Below the pieces are notes generated by a model. It saw only the letters and a list, made by a program, of their open reading frames with translations, had not been told where the DNA came from and ran no database searches. The position numbers and the translations under genes were made by a program. Source: Dillenia suffruticosa (lineage: Eukaryota > Streptophyta > Magnoliopsida > Dilleniales > Dilleniaceae). Taken from it: DNA of 64,000 nucleotides. Positions 32,112 to 45,213 of the stretch are shown in pieces; the first letter of the stretch is position 1, and every line of letters starts with the position of its first letter. Location: NCBI GenBank assembly GCA_033439265.1, contig JAVTVX010000012.1:5259001-5323000 (forward strand), read 5' to 3'.

Positions 32112-32940
32112 ACTGAAAATGGAAAATGTTCTTTCTTCGGACTTTTTTTTTTCTTTTTTCAAAAAAAAAAAAGAAAAAGAAAAAAAATGTTTTGAGGGTT
32201 TTGGGGGGGAAAAAAAGAGAATGCGAAGATATGTTTTGTTGTGATGAAAGGAGAATATCATCTTGGATTTTTTTTTTTAATTTTTTTGATGACTTTCTCT
32301 TTTTGTAAATGGATTTTGCTTTTATATTATTTTTACCCAAACGCAGCCTTGTGAAGTTTTATCCTATGTCGTCACTTTAACGCATTCCTAAAGAACCTCA
32401 GAAAAAAAAATAAAAAAAAAAACAAAAGGATTGATTTGCTATGGTTGCTGATTTTAAGAAAATTGAGAATAATTTGCTTCAAAAATTTTTAATTATACAA
32501 AAACTATAAAAATTTGTTGGAAATAATCACAAGTGAAGAGCATATTTAAATCCATGTCCATTTGTCGAGTCGTTACTATCGTTCTAACTTGGGAATATCC
32601 TTAAGCAGGGTCTCGGAGCCTTTTTCTTCCTGATTCTTCTTTTGGTCCCTTTGTATCTCTTGTCCAAGCTTTGTATCAAAGGCTAGATAGACACTAGTAC
32701 CCCCACAACATCCCTCAAGGACCATAAGTCTTGATAGGGACAATTTTGTCTTTTGATACACTGAATTGGACCATAGAGAGAGAGAGAGTGTGTGTGTGTT
32801 TGTGGGTGTGTGCAGAAGACAAAACTTTGGTTGATGGGGTGTTCGGTTCTGTTTTTCTTTTAGATTATAGGTTTTGCTATTGGGGTTTGGAGAGGGTCCT
32901 CCTTTTTCTAAAGAAAATTGAGAATTGATAGTTTGGCTCC
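32112..32940. other. 3' UTR of HLS1-type gene and spacer
   Basis: Poly-T and poly-A rich DNA directly after the stop, then unremarkable spacer sequence. A (GA)n-(GT)n tract lies at about 32776-32800. No coding region seen. Confidence 0.5.
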
Positions 32941-32956
32941 AAATGAAATAAAAGAA

Positions 32957-33167
32957 CCATATGAGTTGACTTAATTAGACGTAAAGTTGAGTTCTTTTAT
33001 GTATGATCGAGATTTGACTCCCACTGAGAGTATCGGGTCCTTATGTGTATGGAGTGTTTTTCGTTGGGAGACCCGCCCTCCGAAAAGGAGTCACTGTAGC
33101 GGTTTATTTGGATTAATCGAGGCGAAATCTCGGATATCAGGCGGTGTCCAATATACAGTACAAAAAC
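32957..33167 (+). mobile_element. tRNA-derived SINE (copy 2) with 16-bp target-site duplication
   Basis: Exact 16-bp direct repeats AAATGAAATAAAAGAA flank it at 32941-32956 and 33168-33183. The internal order matches copy 1: a B-box-like GAGATTTGACTCCC, a middle region with TTGGGAGACCCGCCC, and the tail GATTAATCGAGGCG, AAATCTCGGATATC, AGGCGGTG. It then ends in an A-rich stretch (ACAAAAAC) just before the duplication. Confidence 0.88.
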
Positions 33168-33183
33168 AAATGAAATAAAAGAA

Positions 33184-36117
33184 AGAATTAGGGAATGAGA
33201 CGAGGGATTTGATCCGCCCCCTTTTCTTGGCCTTCTGTTTTTACCTTATGTTAGTCATATAAATCTTTTGTCCTTTGGTGGGTCTTAAACCCTTTTTGAA
33301 CTAAACATGAAATAGGATGGTGACTACAATGGCTTGGCATAATCTAGGATTTTAAGAGCCCTCTTTCGTCAAAATGTTGGCATGGAAATATGATTGCGCC
33401 TTTGCTTGTATTTCCTTATTCATATATGGAAATTAGTTTATAATGTAATTGAAATTCTAGATTAAAATAATCATTCAAATTTCTTGAAACTCTCTTATTT
33501 GTACTATAAATTTTGGCTTCAAGTTTTTCTTTTCATTTTTGTTACCCTACATTATACCTAAAATAAGATAATATCGGAACTATGGTTATTTACTTGTTTC
33601 AATTCTGATTTATTTTACTTGCGATATTTTCTATTAACTAAATTTATTTTCAAAGAAGTATAAAATTTTGCATGTCAATATCAATACTTTCTATAAAAAA
33701 AGAATCAAAATTATTATTTTATTATCAATTTTTTTTAATTGAAAATCTCACCTTAACATACTCAAAAATTGATTCCCAAAAGAAAATCCTGAAAATTTGA
33801 AACCAATTGTTATACATTAAAAAGATTTTTTTTATATTGATGTGAGAGTATTTGGTAGAGCTTTTGCTCTCATCGATCATTGATTGACAGGTTGAAGTAA
33901 AATGGTTGCAAAACACGTGCAACTAAGAAAATTTGAATGCGAGGGGGCTATGTGACTTCGGCCCTTAGCTATTGTTCTTTTGCTTTTTTTTTTTTCCTTA
34001 GATTATCGGTATCTAAATTTATATTACAATTAAATAATAGTTAAAAAGTTTTTTTTCCATTTCTCTATTTCTCCATTTTGACCCAGTTTCATGATTTATA
34101 TATTGAAAAGAAAACATTGGCTTGTGACCTTTCGTTGTTGTGCATGAGAGAGAGAGAGAGAGAGAGAGTGTTGCATGTGTCACGAATTCCGCACTAAAAG
34201 ATCATATGAATCATGGGAGAGGGGGAAGGTGGGATAGTTGAAGAGACTAATAAATGTGAATGCTTGGTGGCCCTGCTCGTGTAAAAGCTAAAAATTAATC
34301 ATGCGAGCTATAAAACCCCTCCCTCAATTTGATATTTTCAGATTCAAATTATTGTATAACAAAAAAATGATTCAGAATTGACCATAGATGGATACGAAGG
34401 AATCTTCCTCATTGTCTTATAATTAATACCAAACATATGTAAACAAGGGTACTGATTGCTTTGATTGGTAAGAGTTTCGTTTGGTGTGGCAAGTGCTACC
34501 TTCTGGTTTTGTTCATATGGCTCACACTTTTTTTATTAAAAGAAAAGATTGAGAGCTTTTGACTCAAACAATCTTAAATATTTTAGCGTCTGAACTACTT
34601 TGTTAGAATTTTTTGAGTACAATAATTGTTCATAAAGATTAAGATTTTTAATCTAATAATATGGGACAACAACCTTTAACAAACTTGAAATCTCCATAGA
34701 AGTTTCTCTCACTCTTCTATGAACCTTATCTCCATCTTTATCTCAAACTTGCCATCATATAACAGAAAGGTAATTGAACATAATGTGTTAGGTTTGGTGG
34801 AACATAGCTTTTTCAATGTCTTATCACAAGAGAAAGCACGTGTATGAGAAAAAAAAAAAAAAAAGCAAGAGAACTTTCTACGCATAAGTGCTATATTGAC
34901 TAAGAAACTAAAAACGATGATACGATATAAAAATATTTTTGGAACCGATAATCAATCTATCAAGTAAAAATATTAAATCTCTTAATTAAATTTTAGATTT
35001 GAAACTTGAGAATAAAATAATTATGTTAGAAGAATTATCACTGAAAATAGATTTAACAATATTCGAACTGAATTAATTATGATTTTGGATACTGAACGGT
35101 AATATATAAATAAATAAATAAACATATTCTTGGATGCATTGAACAAGGAGGTTTCAACACTCAAGTTTCCTTAAATCAGGAAAAAAGGTTTCTCAATTAT
35201 TTGCACCAAAGAAAAGTCTGTTCATAACATCCCCTTTCAACTCTCTTTTTCTCCGTATTTTCCGCAACCAAAGAATTCATATCCAACAAGATAATATATT
35301 GTTCGACTAATAAACAATTGTTTCCTAGAGTTTACTCTAATAATCTTTTACCTCGGATTGAACTAACATAGTGATAATATATTCGACCATGTTGTCTCAT
35401 CCCCTCAAGCTCTATCCATTATACTAAGAAAAAGAAAAAAATATACGTATATACACACATATCTTAATGTTTTAGAGGTTTTATTTAAGCAATCTACGTG
35501 AACATGTTAGGCAAGTTTTGACCAGAGATTTTTTTTTCCTTAAATTTTGCTAGACTATACCTAATTGTGATTGATTGACATAATTAAGTGTGGAATCTCA
35601 ATTCCCAAACTAGAATTGATGCAAGTGAATTAAACTTCTTAAAGGGTCCTTTCATATTATAAAACTTTATTAAAGAGAGTTTATATATAACCACAAAGGT
35701 GGGGAAGGTAATTGAATATTGAGTCATCCGTACCAAATTCTTTCTTTGTTGACTTTAACATGGTTGGTGTGGTGCTTTAGGTACTAGGAAATTGAATGAA
35801 CCCTCTTTTTATAGTTGGGTTTTTCAGTCATACTTGCTTGGTAATTTCTGGGTAATGTTGTCTTGTCCCTTTTTTTCCTAGTCATGCATGCAGAGTCAAG
35901 TCAATGACTACAATAGCTACTCTGTTTATTTATATAAGAAATGCCCATCTCTCCCTTTCTCTCTGTCGACCCCCAGCCCCAAAAAAGAAAAAAAAAAGTT
36001 AGTCAGAGTGATGTGAAAGTTTGGTTGTGTTTCTTTGAAAGCAATCCATGGAAATCCACTAGGTTCATTTGTTTGGCTTGAGTTTTAATGTAGTAAAAAC
36101 ACAGACACAGAAACTAA
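33184..36117. other. Intergenic DNA
   Basis: No gene seen. Holds (GA)n at 34146-34168 and a decayed plus-strand SINE-family member at about 34945-35105 (GATTTGAAACTTGAGAA, then GATTTTGGATACTGAACGG, then an ATAAATAAATAAAT tail). Confidence 0.5.
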
Positions 36118-36315
36118 CAAACGTTGGCACAACGGATAAGAGAAGCTGTGACTTTTTAATCATGCCCTATTTTGACTCGGTATAGGAATAAAGAGACCTT
36201 TGTTGAGAGATCCGCTCCCATCCAAAGTGCGTCCCATAGCATGTCGGTCTAGATTAGTCAGGGTAAAATCTTATATATCGGGCGATGCTCAAGCCGAGGT
36301 ATTAAAAAAAAAAAG
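36118..36315 (+). mobile_element. SINE of the same family (copy 3)
   Basis: The head has GTTGGCACAACGGATAAGAG (A-box-like), then CTATTTTGACTCGG (B-box-like), TTGAGAGATCCGCTCCC, CTAGATTAGTCAGGG and ATATATCGGGCG, and an A-rich tail at about 36303-36314. Target duplications are not evident. Confidence 0.7.
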
Positions 36316-37434
36316 ACTCAAATATCATATGTGCCACAATAATGTGAATGCTTGTATTATGCAAAATAATTACATTTTTATGACAATGTTTGGCGATAAT
36401 GGAACTTTTTTGGATGCTTCGTGGGCTCCATGGAGTCGGTAGTCAAGATGACTATTGGTGTAGGTTTACAATTAGGTCCAAACTTTCCTTGAAGATGCCT
36501 AATAATGTTGGTAATTGAGTTCTATTTTCTCTTTTTAGATAATGTTCTTGGTTGGCGATAGGCCCAAGTAATCTTTGGTTGTGAAGAATCCCTAGCTTAC
36601 TTGGATATTTTAGGGTTAAAATAGAAAATCCAAATTTAGTATGGTTCTATCTTCTATTCATTTGAATGCAAGATAAATGTTCCCTTTTCTTTTCTTGCCC
36701 AAGTTGTATACTCTTGGTACTTTTGCATGTATTGATTAATCTTGGGCAAAATAAATAAATGATAGTACTTTATAAGCAAATACAAATGCAAATCAAACAC
36801 TTCTCTTGATTACATTGTGCCTAATTTTGATTTAAGGAGGAAATATTTGAGTTACAGACAGATAATTAATTAACGAGAAGTATACTAGTCGATATAATTT
36901 ATAGTTTAATTAGTTATATCGAGTAATGTATTAGTTAATTCAACTAGAAAATTTTGGATTCGAACTTTTTTTTGGGATAGAGGGGACCGAATCTCATGTA
37001 TATAACCAAGGGAAAAGGCTTATAGGTAGAGAGTGAATCATCCTAGCCACATTATGCGATTAGCCACCCTACTTGCTAATTTCATGTTGAGAATCCAAAA
37101 CTGGACCACACCTTTACCTAGTCAAACCAATTCCTGGATATAATCTAGGACCCACTTCCGTCAACATCCATATATAAATCTTCCTTGATAATGGTGGTGG
37201 ATTTGTGTAGATTCTTCCTACCCTTTTGGTTAAGGGTTCTCTGGCTCCTCTTTCAGACAAATGTAATCGAAGCAATGTTTGATTTGGACTTGGCAAGAAA
37301 AAGAAAAAAGGTTGATTTGGACTTGAAAATGAGAGCATGGAAAGGATAGCTTTACTTGGCCCAGAATCAATCCAGTTGGGCCGGGACTGTGAACAAGTTC
37401 TCACCATCCTTTCTAAAGTTTTTGCGGCCATGGA

Positions 37435-37488
37435 TTAACATATTGTTTTTTTTTTTTTTTTTTTTGGTTGGAAGGGTTAACATATTGT
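37435..37488 (-). mobile_element. Very short poly-T insertion flanked by a 12-bp direct repeat
   Basis: TTAACATATTGT occurs at 37435-37446 and again at 37477-37488. The ~30 bp between the copies consist of a T run (about 20) plus GGTTGGAAGGG. This looks like a severely 5'-truncated retroposon, inserted in minus orientation, of which little more than the poly(A) tail remains between the target duplications. Confidence 0.5.
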
Positions 37489-37496
37489 GCTGTGTC

Positions 37497-37690
37497 CACA
37501 TATAGATAGTTGGATTAGCGGGATGTAGCGTTAGATTCTTTAACTAAGTTTCTAACTTTGACTCACAATTTGAGCATGAAAAAAATTACATTGGGAGGAT
37601 AGCCCCCTTAATGGGCCACTACAAGTTTTGAAGCGGAGTAGTCAGATATATCTCTGGATACTGATCGGTATAGTATAAAAAAAAATTTGT
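37497..37690 (+). mobile_element. SINE of the same family (copy 4), diverged
   Basis: Shows the family order in decayed form: GGATTAGCGGGATGTAGCG, CTAACTTTGACTCAC (B-box-like), CATTGGGAGGATAGCC, then GAGTAGTCAGATATATCTCT and GGATACTGATCGG with an A-rich tail. The AT-rich block at about 37795-37930 looks like another, inverted, remnant. Confidence 0.6.
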
Positions 37691-39597
37691 ACTGTACCCC
37701 GAGTTTTGGACTTTTGAGCGACTATTTTAGCCTAGTTATTGGTCCACCACTCATTTTTGGTAGATACCTTGGGCTATGTCATTTTTTTTTTTCACTCGAG
37801 TCATATTTTACGTAATTCGGTTCGAGCGTCTATGAGAGTTCTGTTTAGGGAGTGGCTCTCTTAGCATATTTTTTTTTATTCCTAAATTTTTTAAGTTTTA
37901 AATCTAAAATTTGATTAAGAAATCTAACAGTTTGTTTCACTTGACAGACTATTCATCAGTGGCTATGTCATTTTTCATGCCATCGGTGGCTGTCATTTTT
38001 CATGTCTTGTCGATGGATATCAGATATGAAGTTAAAATAACACTATTTGGGTTCAGCTCTGATTAAATACATTTATTTGGAACTCTAGGTATTGGTGCAA
38101 TTGGTTGGTAAGATTGACCTCACAATAAGATTATAATGACATATTTGCCTAAAAAATAATGAAGATAATTCAAACCTAAAACAAGTTATTGTTGCAAGAG
38201 AGTTGTCATGAATTTACAACTGATGCAGACTATTGATTGACAATCCAATCCATACTAGGTAGGCCTCCCTCTATGTATGCAAAAGTAGCAAACTACTATT
38301 GCTTCTCCTTGAAAGTAAAATTATTTGCAACAGAGATGTATTTGCAGCCTTCAATATCTCATATTTGAATTCCACGTCCCAAGCCTACTTTAAACCTTGA
38401 GACCCCCCCCCCCCAAAAAAAAAACATCTTAGTAGCAACTCAGGCAGCCGTGAGATGAGTGCATAACAAACTATTCTTTTGCTTTTGCTAAATAATTAGC
38501 AAATCGTTGGCTAAATAAAAGACCAGGCACATTCAAAACCTAGACTATGCATACTCGAAATTTATCATAATTGAAGAATGAAGAGCAAGACAAAAATTTG
38601 GGCGTGAGAAAAGAAGGCACCACGATAGACCAAATTACCTGAGCAAAGGGGCAATCCTTGTAATACGTAGTTTGGTCTGTGTTTCACTTGGACAAGAAGG
38701 CATACCAGATTTCCCCAAAGAACTGGCTTCTTAGATCATTAGTTAGCTGATTATGAGCCACCATCCGAAGGAACACAAATACGCTCAGGCCTTAACACTT
38801 CCGGGCCTTTTCCACACTTCATTCTGTCGACTCCAACACTGATAAACCAGGAGTTTATAGGCACTTCTAACAGAAAAAGGCCTAACCTTGTCCTTCTCTT
38901 TCAATCTCGAGATTCAGATTTTGAATTTTTATGTAACCAAAAAAAAAAAAAAAAGAAAAGGCCCAACCTTTTCGAGTCCCTAGGAAAGGGTATCATTCCC
39001 CCGACGAACCATAAGGAGGTAAAGTTGCATGCATCTTGGCTAGAATGCTACAAGAAAGTAAAGGTTGCAAGGTGTTTGCTGGGGGTAGAATTGGAGGGAA
39101 AAGGTAGAAGATTAAAGATATGACCTTCATTGGGCAAAGAAGACCGCAGTCCCAAAAGAAAGCTTATGCTAAGAACAGCCTTTAAGGCAACAGTTTCAGA
39201 AATGGGATTCTTAGGCTTGATTGGCATTGGCAGCTTGAATTAAACTCGATCAAGAATCATTAACCCTAACATAATCACCACGACTTTCTTTTTTTGTTGA
39301 TGAAATTAGATGACTATTTTGGTCTAGATTTTGTATCAACCAGAGGCAATTTTCTTGCAATTCCTAGTTACATGGTACAGCAAAACTGTGCTACTAGCAA
39401 TTCGCATAACTTAAAACAAAAAAAAAAAGGTACAAAAAGAATAATAACTTGCTAATGTTTCTTAACTTGGTATGGCAAAAGCCCTATTTCATCCCAAGCA
39501 ACGTACTTTTTTCCCTCGCTAGGGCACGTCAGTGGCTTCTAACTTCCTAATGTCAACAAGACCTGGCTTTTCATTTCCTGCATTCACTCTGCAGAAA
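37691..39597. other. Intergenic DNA and 3' flank of the BTB/NPH3 gene
   Basis: No gene seen. Holds a C-run/A-run (about 38402-38426) and a poly-A (about 38939-38955). The last few hundred bases before 39598 are probably the 3' UTR of the minus-strand gene. Confidence 0.45.
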
Positions 39598-42500
39598 CTA
39601 TGATAGGGAGTGTCTCCTACTCTGGGAAGCAGTAGACTTCGTTTCTTCAGCATTGCTAGAACCTGGGCTCTCAGATGTATCTGTGCTGCTAATATCACCT
39701 TGTCTCTCTTTGTTTGACCATAGCTTGGAGAACACCTTCTTCGACATAAGCAAGCCTTTAAGTCCATTGGCAGCCACTTTTTCTGCACTAGTTTTGGGCT
39801 CATTGTTTTGGTTTTTTTCTGCATCTCTACCTGTTAACCTTAAAGTCGCGAGCTCTCCTTTCAAGGCCTTGAGTTCCTCAGCTGTTGGCACAGAGTCCCA
39901 GTCTTCAGTGTTGGTTGTCGCAGACCTTGAGCTTCCGTGCGACCCACCAGGGAGAGAAGCCCTAACTGATCCAGGAATGTCGGGTGTGGTGATACCATTA
40001 GATGCTGCTGCTGCTCTGACCTGCTCAAAGAAGAGAACCTGAACAACAACTCTCAATGGGAGTCGCTCATTTTGCACAGCATGCATACAAGCATCCATTG
40101 AGAGCTTCTTGCAGTCCATCAGCCTGCATATTTTCTTTCTCTCACTTTTGCTTATCCCGGGATGTTCCTAAAACAGAAGGAATTAGCCATAAATGCAATG
40201 ACATTGTTGACAATGATAGTTTGTGATGGACTATGATTCAACAAGTGATGGCTGAAATATATGTAACTCAGGAACTCACTTTAAGGTACATGTCAATGGC
40301 TCGGTAAAGTCCATCGTGAGTTGGTCTAGGGAACCCTGATACCATTTCAGCAAGCTCTATAAATGAGGATAGACACACATTTGGATCTTGTGCAATTTCA
40401 GCAAGGTAGCCGTCAACCAGCTTGGCCACCATTGCCTTGGAAGCATCAGAGGCATATCTAGGGCTTCTGTCTTCTGGGAATTCAAGTTCCAAGGGAGGAT
40501 CACAGTCAGCCCTAGCAAGCTTTTCCTGCATGATAAACTCCTCAACTAAGTTCTTCACAAAATTGACATCAAACAAACTTGCTTCCCCAGGAGAAGCTCG
40601 AATTAGGAGATCAGTGACCGCAGCCTCTCCTAGCTGCTGACCAATTCTCTTTGTTAGCTCTCTTCTTCCCATTTCTCCACAATCCAACAACATTGCTGCC
40701 TTCAACAACCTGATCAGAAAACTACAAGGCACACTGCCTTTCTCTGTTGGCAACAGACAGACAATTGTTTCCACCAATGACCTATAATTATTAAAATCAC
40801 CATCTTGAATTGTACCCTTGCTGAAACCTGGCAGCCTTCTGTATACATATGCTCTTAAGGCTTCACCAATGACATTGTTGGAAATTGTTCCTTTGGTTTT
40901 TATCGTGGTAATCACTCGTTTGTATGAATCAATGTCGAGCTCACAAAGGTCCTCAACCCACCAATCCTTTGGAACCATCTGGGTTTTTTTCACACCATTC
41001 CACTGAGCATCACTTCCATTCTCTGATGGAAGATTTTTCCGGTTATATGTATACGACCAATCCACCTTTGAAGTATCAATGGAAGCCTTGGTAGCTATAG
41101 ATTCCAGACAGTGACTCACCATCTTGAGTTCCTCACACCAAGGAAGAAGTGGTCTTGTAGTTTGAAGAACAATAATGGAGTCTTTCCAACTTCTAAAAAT
41201 GCTGGAGTTGAGGAAAACATCAATCTTGTAAACAAGGTTTCCTTTCTCAACAGTTTCATACATCTCTAGGTACTCAGCTGCACAACGTGCTGCAACTACG
41301 TTGTAAGCATTAAGAGTGACTGTCATTCCATAACAGAACTTGGCACACACTTCAAAAGCAGCAGGCCCACCGGGAATATCTTGGATATGGATTTCATCAT
41401 TGCTTTCTTCATTTGCACTAGCCACCAACTTCTGTAATCTGGCACTCTTGGATAGAAGGGGAAACTACAAGCGTGTAACAAACTTAAATCAGATCAAATG
41501 AGTACATAAAAATCAAAGTTGAAATCAATAGAATGAAAATTTAACTAAGATATCAAAAAGCATGTGATCTTCTATGTATGGCTAAAATTAGACAAGATTT
41601 CTCAGAGTCTGGCAGGCTAAAAAGGCAAAGATAATAGATATGGATACTAGCCTTAATTGAGTTTCCATCAAACAGCTAGCCAGTCAAGGCCTACCGATCA
41701 TCAAACAAGGTTGAAAGGATAATATGCAGAGGTCCCTAAGTGGAAAATGCTTAAATGTACCAAGTAATTGCAAGAAAAATCTTGATTCCTTGTATTGGAC
41801 ACAAATTTGGTACCTTATGCAGATAGAACTTCACATCCCCAATGTTTATGACCATGTCTGTTGCCAACTCAGTCGCAACGTACCTGCACATGGAATATTT
41901 TGGAAGTCAGGGCACTTAAATGCTTGAGCAATAAATGCTCAAATTAACTTAATTACCATAAGTTAAAAATGAATCAACACACAGATTTTAAATATAATTG
42001 GAGCATGTCTATCCTTAGAATCAGATATTGCCTCCAAAAAAGGCTGAAAACAGAAAAATGTGGGATTGATGTCACTCTCCATCTTAATTTACCATCTTCA
42101 CAAAGGTAGGGCAAAAACTGCCAGAAGAATTGACAAAAGTGTAAAACATGCATGAAAGTGAAAGTCACAAGGAAAGAATTTTGAGGGATTCTGTCCAAAT
42201 TGGCCATCATAATGAGTCAAAAAGTTTCAATGTTATGGTTCTGCAATGCATAATCTGAAATCAATATCAGTCCAAAAAAGGTACTGCAATCTAGGATAAA
42301 GGAAGAAAAGAAGAGCAACAGAAGCTTGAGCGTTGGGCTATTTTTCTCACATTCTGTAAGATGATATCAAAAGCCATATTTGCATAGATATAGACATAGG
42401 GATGTAGAAATAATTGTGCAACATTGAACTTTTGCAACAAGTTTTTTGAGCATGAAAGTAGCCTCTTCAATACAAAATTCAGCAGCAATTTCGCCATAGC

Positions 42501-42601
42501 ATTTCTTAGATAGAGATAAATGATTAAAGAGGAAGACCATAAACATAACCAAAATCATCATCAAATATGACTGGAAAATAACAGAAGCAATCATTTCATG
42601 A

Positions 42602-42634
<33 letters not shown>

Positions 42635-43223
42635 AGTGCGCCATTTTTGTGGTTTTCTTTTGCAAGTTCCTGTCAACTAAATACTACTGTTTATTACATC
42701 CATGAAACCCTTCATCAGATAAGAGGTTGCATAAAGAAAAATAGAACAAAACGAACTAATAGTTCATTAAGGCGCTTCCCTGAAGTACTAAAAACGATTC
42801 CATTCCATTTGAAGATTGAAATGATACCAAGCTTTACTTTCACAGGATAATCAATTGAGAAGGTTCAAAATTAGAAGCAAAGGAAGGTAGGAAGTAATAA
42901 GTAAGGATCATAATGATGATTGATCTTGCATGATGAAAATAAAATCGGAGAAAAAGAGAAACCCATATACGAATGACACTTCCCAAATTCCGAACGAGAA
43001 AAACCCCAAATATAAGACACCGATTTCCAAATGTTCAATGCAACATAACATCAACGATATGGTACAGCTCAGTAAAAGACTATCAGGCAGTAATCTTAAA
43101 AACATCAAGCAAGTAACAAAGGTTAAAGCGAAGCTCGGAGGAAAGAGTAAGGATGTCTCACCTAGTATTGTCCCCATCGGTCTGAAAGGAATCAGCCTTT
43201 GATCCAAGTTTCATAAACTTCAT
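39598..43223 (-). CDS. BTB/POZ-NPH3 domain protein, close to Arabidopsis At5g67385
   Basis: Plant-specific NPH3/RPT2-like proteins are membrane-associated or cytosolic adaptors for CUL3 ubiquitin ligases; the Arabidopsis relative At5g67385 (SR1IP1) acts in turnover of a defence regulator. Four exons on the minus strand: 43223-43162, 41883-41814, 41464-40280, 40167-39598 (GT-AG introns), giving 628 codons plus stop. It starts [20 protein letters not shown], as in the Arabidopsis protein. The BTB fold covers about residues 28-130 ([39 protein letters not shown]). The NPH3 domain runs from about residue 200 ([18 protein letters not shown]) to about 490, ending with [20 protein letters not shown] short helical/coiled segment ([15 protein letters not shown]) and a Ser-rich tail ending SRRHSLS follow. 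Length and exon structure fit the family; no break is seen. Confidence 0.96.
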
Positions 43224-43445
43224 TTTGTCTTATGCGGTATCTGATTCTCCTCTTCAAACTCCGATCATCAATACTTTACCAAAACTTCCCAGAAAGGGAG
43301 AAGCAAATCAATCGGGTAAACCGATCTCCTGAATCTGACCCTCTTTCTGGAATTCCGTAGATGGAAAGATGAATCCAATCCAAGTTACTGTTGGTGTATG
43401 ATCCAATGGAATGGGGCCAACTCTTTCTCACTAATGGAAGGAGAA

Positions 43446-43504
<59 letters not shown>

Positions 43505-44440
43505 TATATGTGATTTTTATGAAAATGGTCACTTGAGAGGCAAGTGACCCCAGAAAAATGCCTCCTGAGTTGGAAGCATAGACCAATGGCCACGGCAACG
43601 GATGGTCAGTACATGAGACATTAAAGACAGACTAAACAATTCTCATTATCACAGACACACTCGCTCAAAACTGACAACACCACCATCACCACCACCACTT
43701 TCTCTCTCTCTCTCTCTCTCTTCCCCCGCCCCCCAATTCTTGCCTTTTGTGACACTTTGTTTATAATTTTTTAACTGATCTATTGCAAATAAATAACTAA
43801 AAAACTATTCCACCGTCATAAATTTTGAAATCCCAAATTCTAAAAACCCACTTTTGCTATGTGACCAATCCTATGTCGCCGTTGTTCCTCCGCCATCGAA
43901 ATTACAAGAGACCTGTCATCAACAAATCAGAAAAACAAAACAAGAGTAAATAAAAATATTTCTCGATATGAGTTGAATGCATCACTAAAAAAACAGACAA
44001 CAACAGAGAATCACAAGAAAGAAAAATTCCATTTACCAACAAGATTGTTCCGAGATTGAAGTGTTTGTAACACCAAGTCTGAAAAATAAAAAAAAAAATA
44101 AATAAAAATCAAAGTCAGATATTAGTACAAAATTGACATTGACACAGAAATCAATTAAAAGAAAACATCCCCATGTTCTACCATCACATTCTCCCTCACA
44201 CAATCCAAGACCATATTATGATCTAATAAACAAACAAATTTAAAGAAAAAAAATAATCAAATGGGGTTTAATGTTTCAAAATTTTAATCAAGACCCAGAT
44301 TCTGGAATTGGGTAATTTGAAAAACTCACCTTTAAGATCTGCGAAAATTGATTGATCTCAAATGGATTGTTTTCTTTTGGTGATCTGTTAGTTCTTTTCA
44401 TGTCCCAGGTTTGGGTGAAGAAGAAGGATATAAATATGAG
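43224..44440 (-). promoter_or_regulatory. 5' leader/promoter region of the BTB/NPH3 gene
   Basis: Contains a 52-bp (GA)n tract at 43449-43500 (CT on the gene's strand). Near 44333, on the minus strand, CTTAAAG|GTGAGTTTTT looks like a splice donor ending a non-coding first exon. A TATA-like ATATTTATA lies about 100 bp upstream of it (about 44429-44437). I infer a 5' UTR intron but cannot fix its acceptor. Confidence 0.35.
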
Positions 44441-45171
44441 TGGGCAGGAACACAATAGCAACGGGCAAAGGCATGATCACTCTCTATTATCTGCTGGACA
44501 TAGAGCATGACCCCACAAAACCTCTTACCGTCTCTCCCTCTCTCACTCACTCTCTCTCTCTCTCTAAAAAACAACAAATACCCTTGGCAAAGGGAAGATG
44601 AGCTGTTTCACATTTTCGTGCTAGCCACCCTAGCAACACAATTTTACACAAAAGGTGTTCAAAAAGCTCAGAATGTTCTCTCTCTCTCTCCCCTTAGAAT
44701 CAGCACCACCGCCCCCACTGCTTTTCTTCCTTCTCTATATGATCACATTTTTCAATTGCAAAATTTCTCTTTAATTTTTCACTTCCCAGCTTCTTAAAAG
44801 TAGAGAAAAATTTTCACGCATACACACACATTCACTCACTCCCTCTCTCTCTCTCTCTCTCTCTCTCACACTAGGAAGAGAGAGAGAGATACACTGTAAT
44901 GCACGCCAACCTGACAGAGTCGACTTTGTTGTTCCCTCAATCAAAAACAATTTATGTGTACCAGAAAACGACCCATCCATCCATTCTCTCGTACTTTTAT
45001 AATCATGCTGCCCAACCCCAACCCTTCTCTGATCAAAATAAACCCTCCCAAAAAAAAAACCTTGCAAGCTATTTCTTGTTTTTTCTTTCTTTCTTTCTTT
45101 CAACCCATTTTAATATTGACTAATTTCGCGTGTTATTTCCCAGAATCGGGTTTGCTTTCTTAAAAAGGATA

Positions 45172-45213
<42 letters not shown>

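Noticed and set aside
37114..37431. 105-codon minus-strand frame starting MAAKTLERMV
   Set aside because: Looks protein-like at the start, but no family is recognised, and no splice or promoter context backs it.
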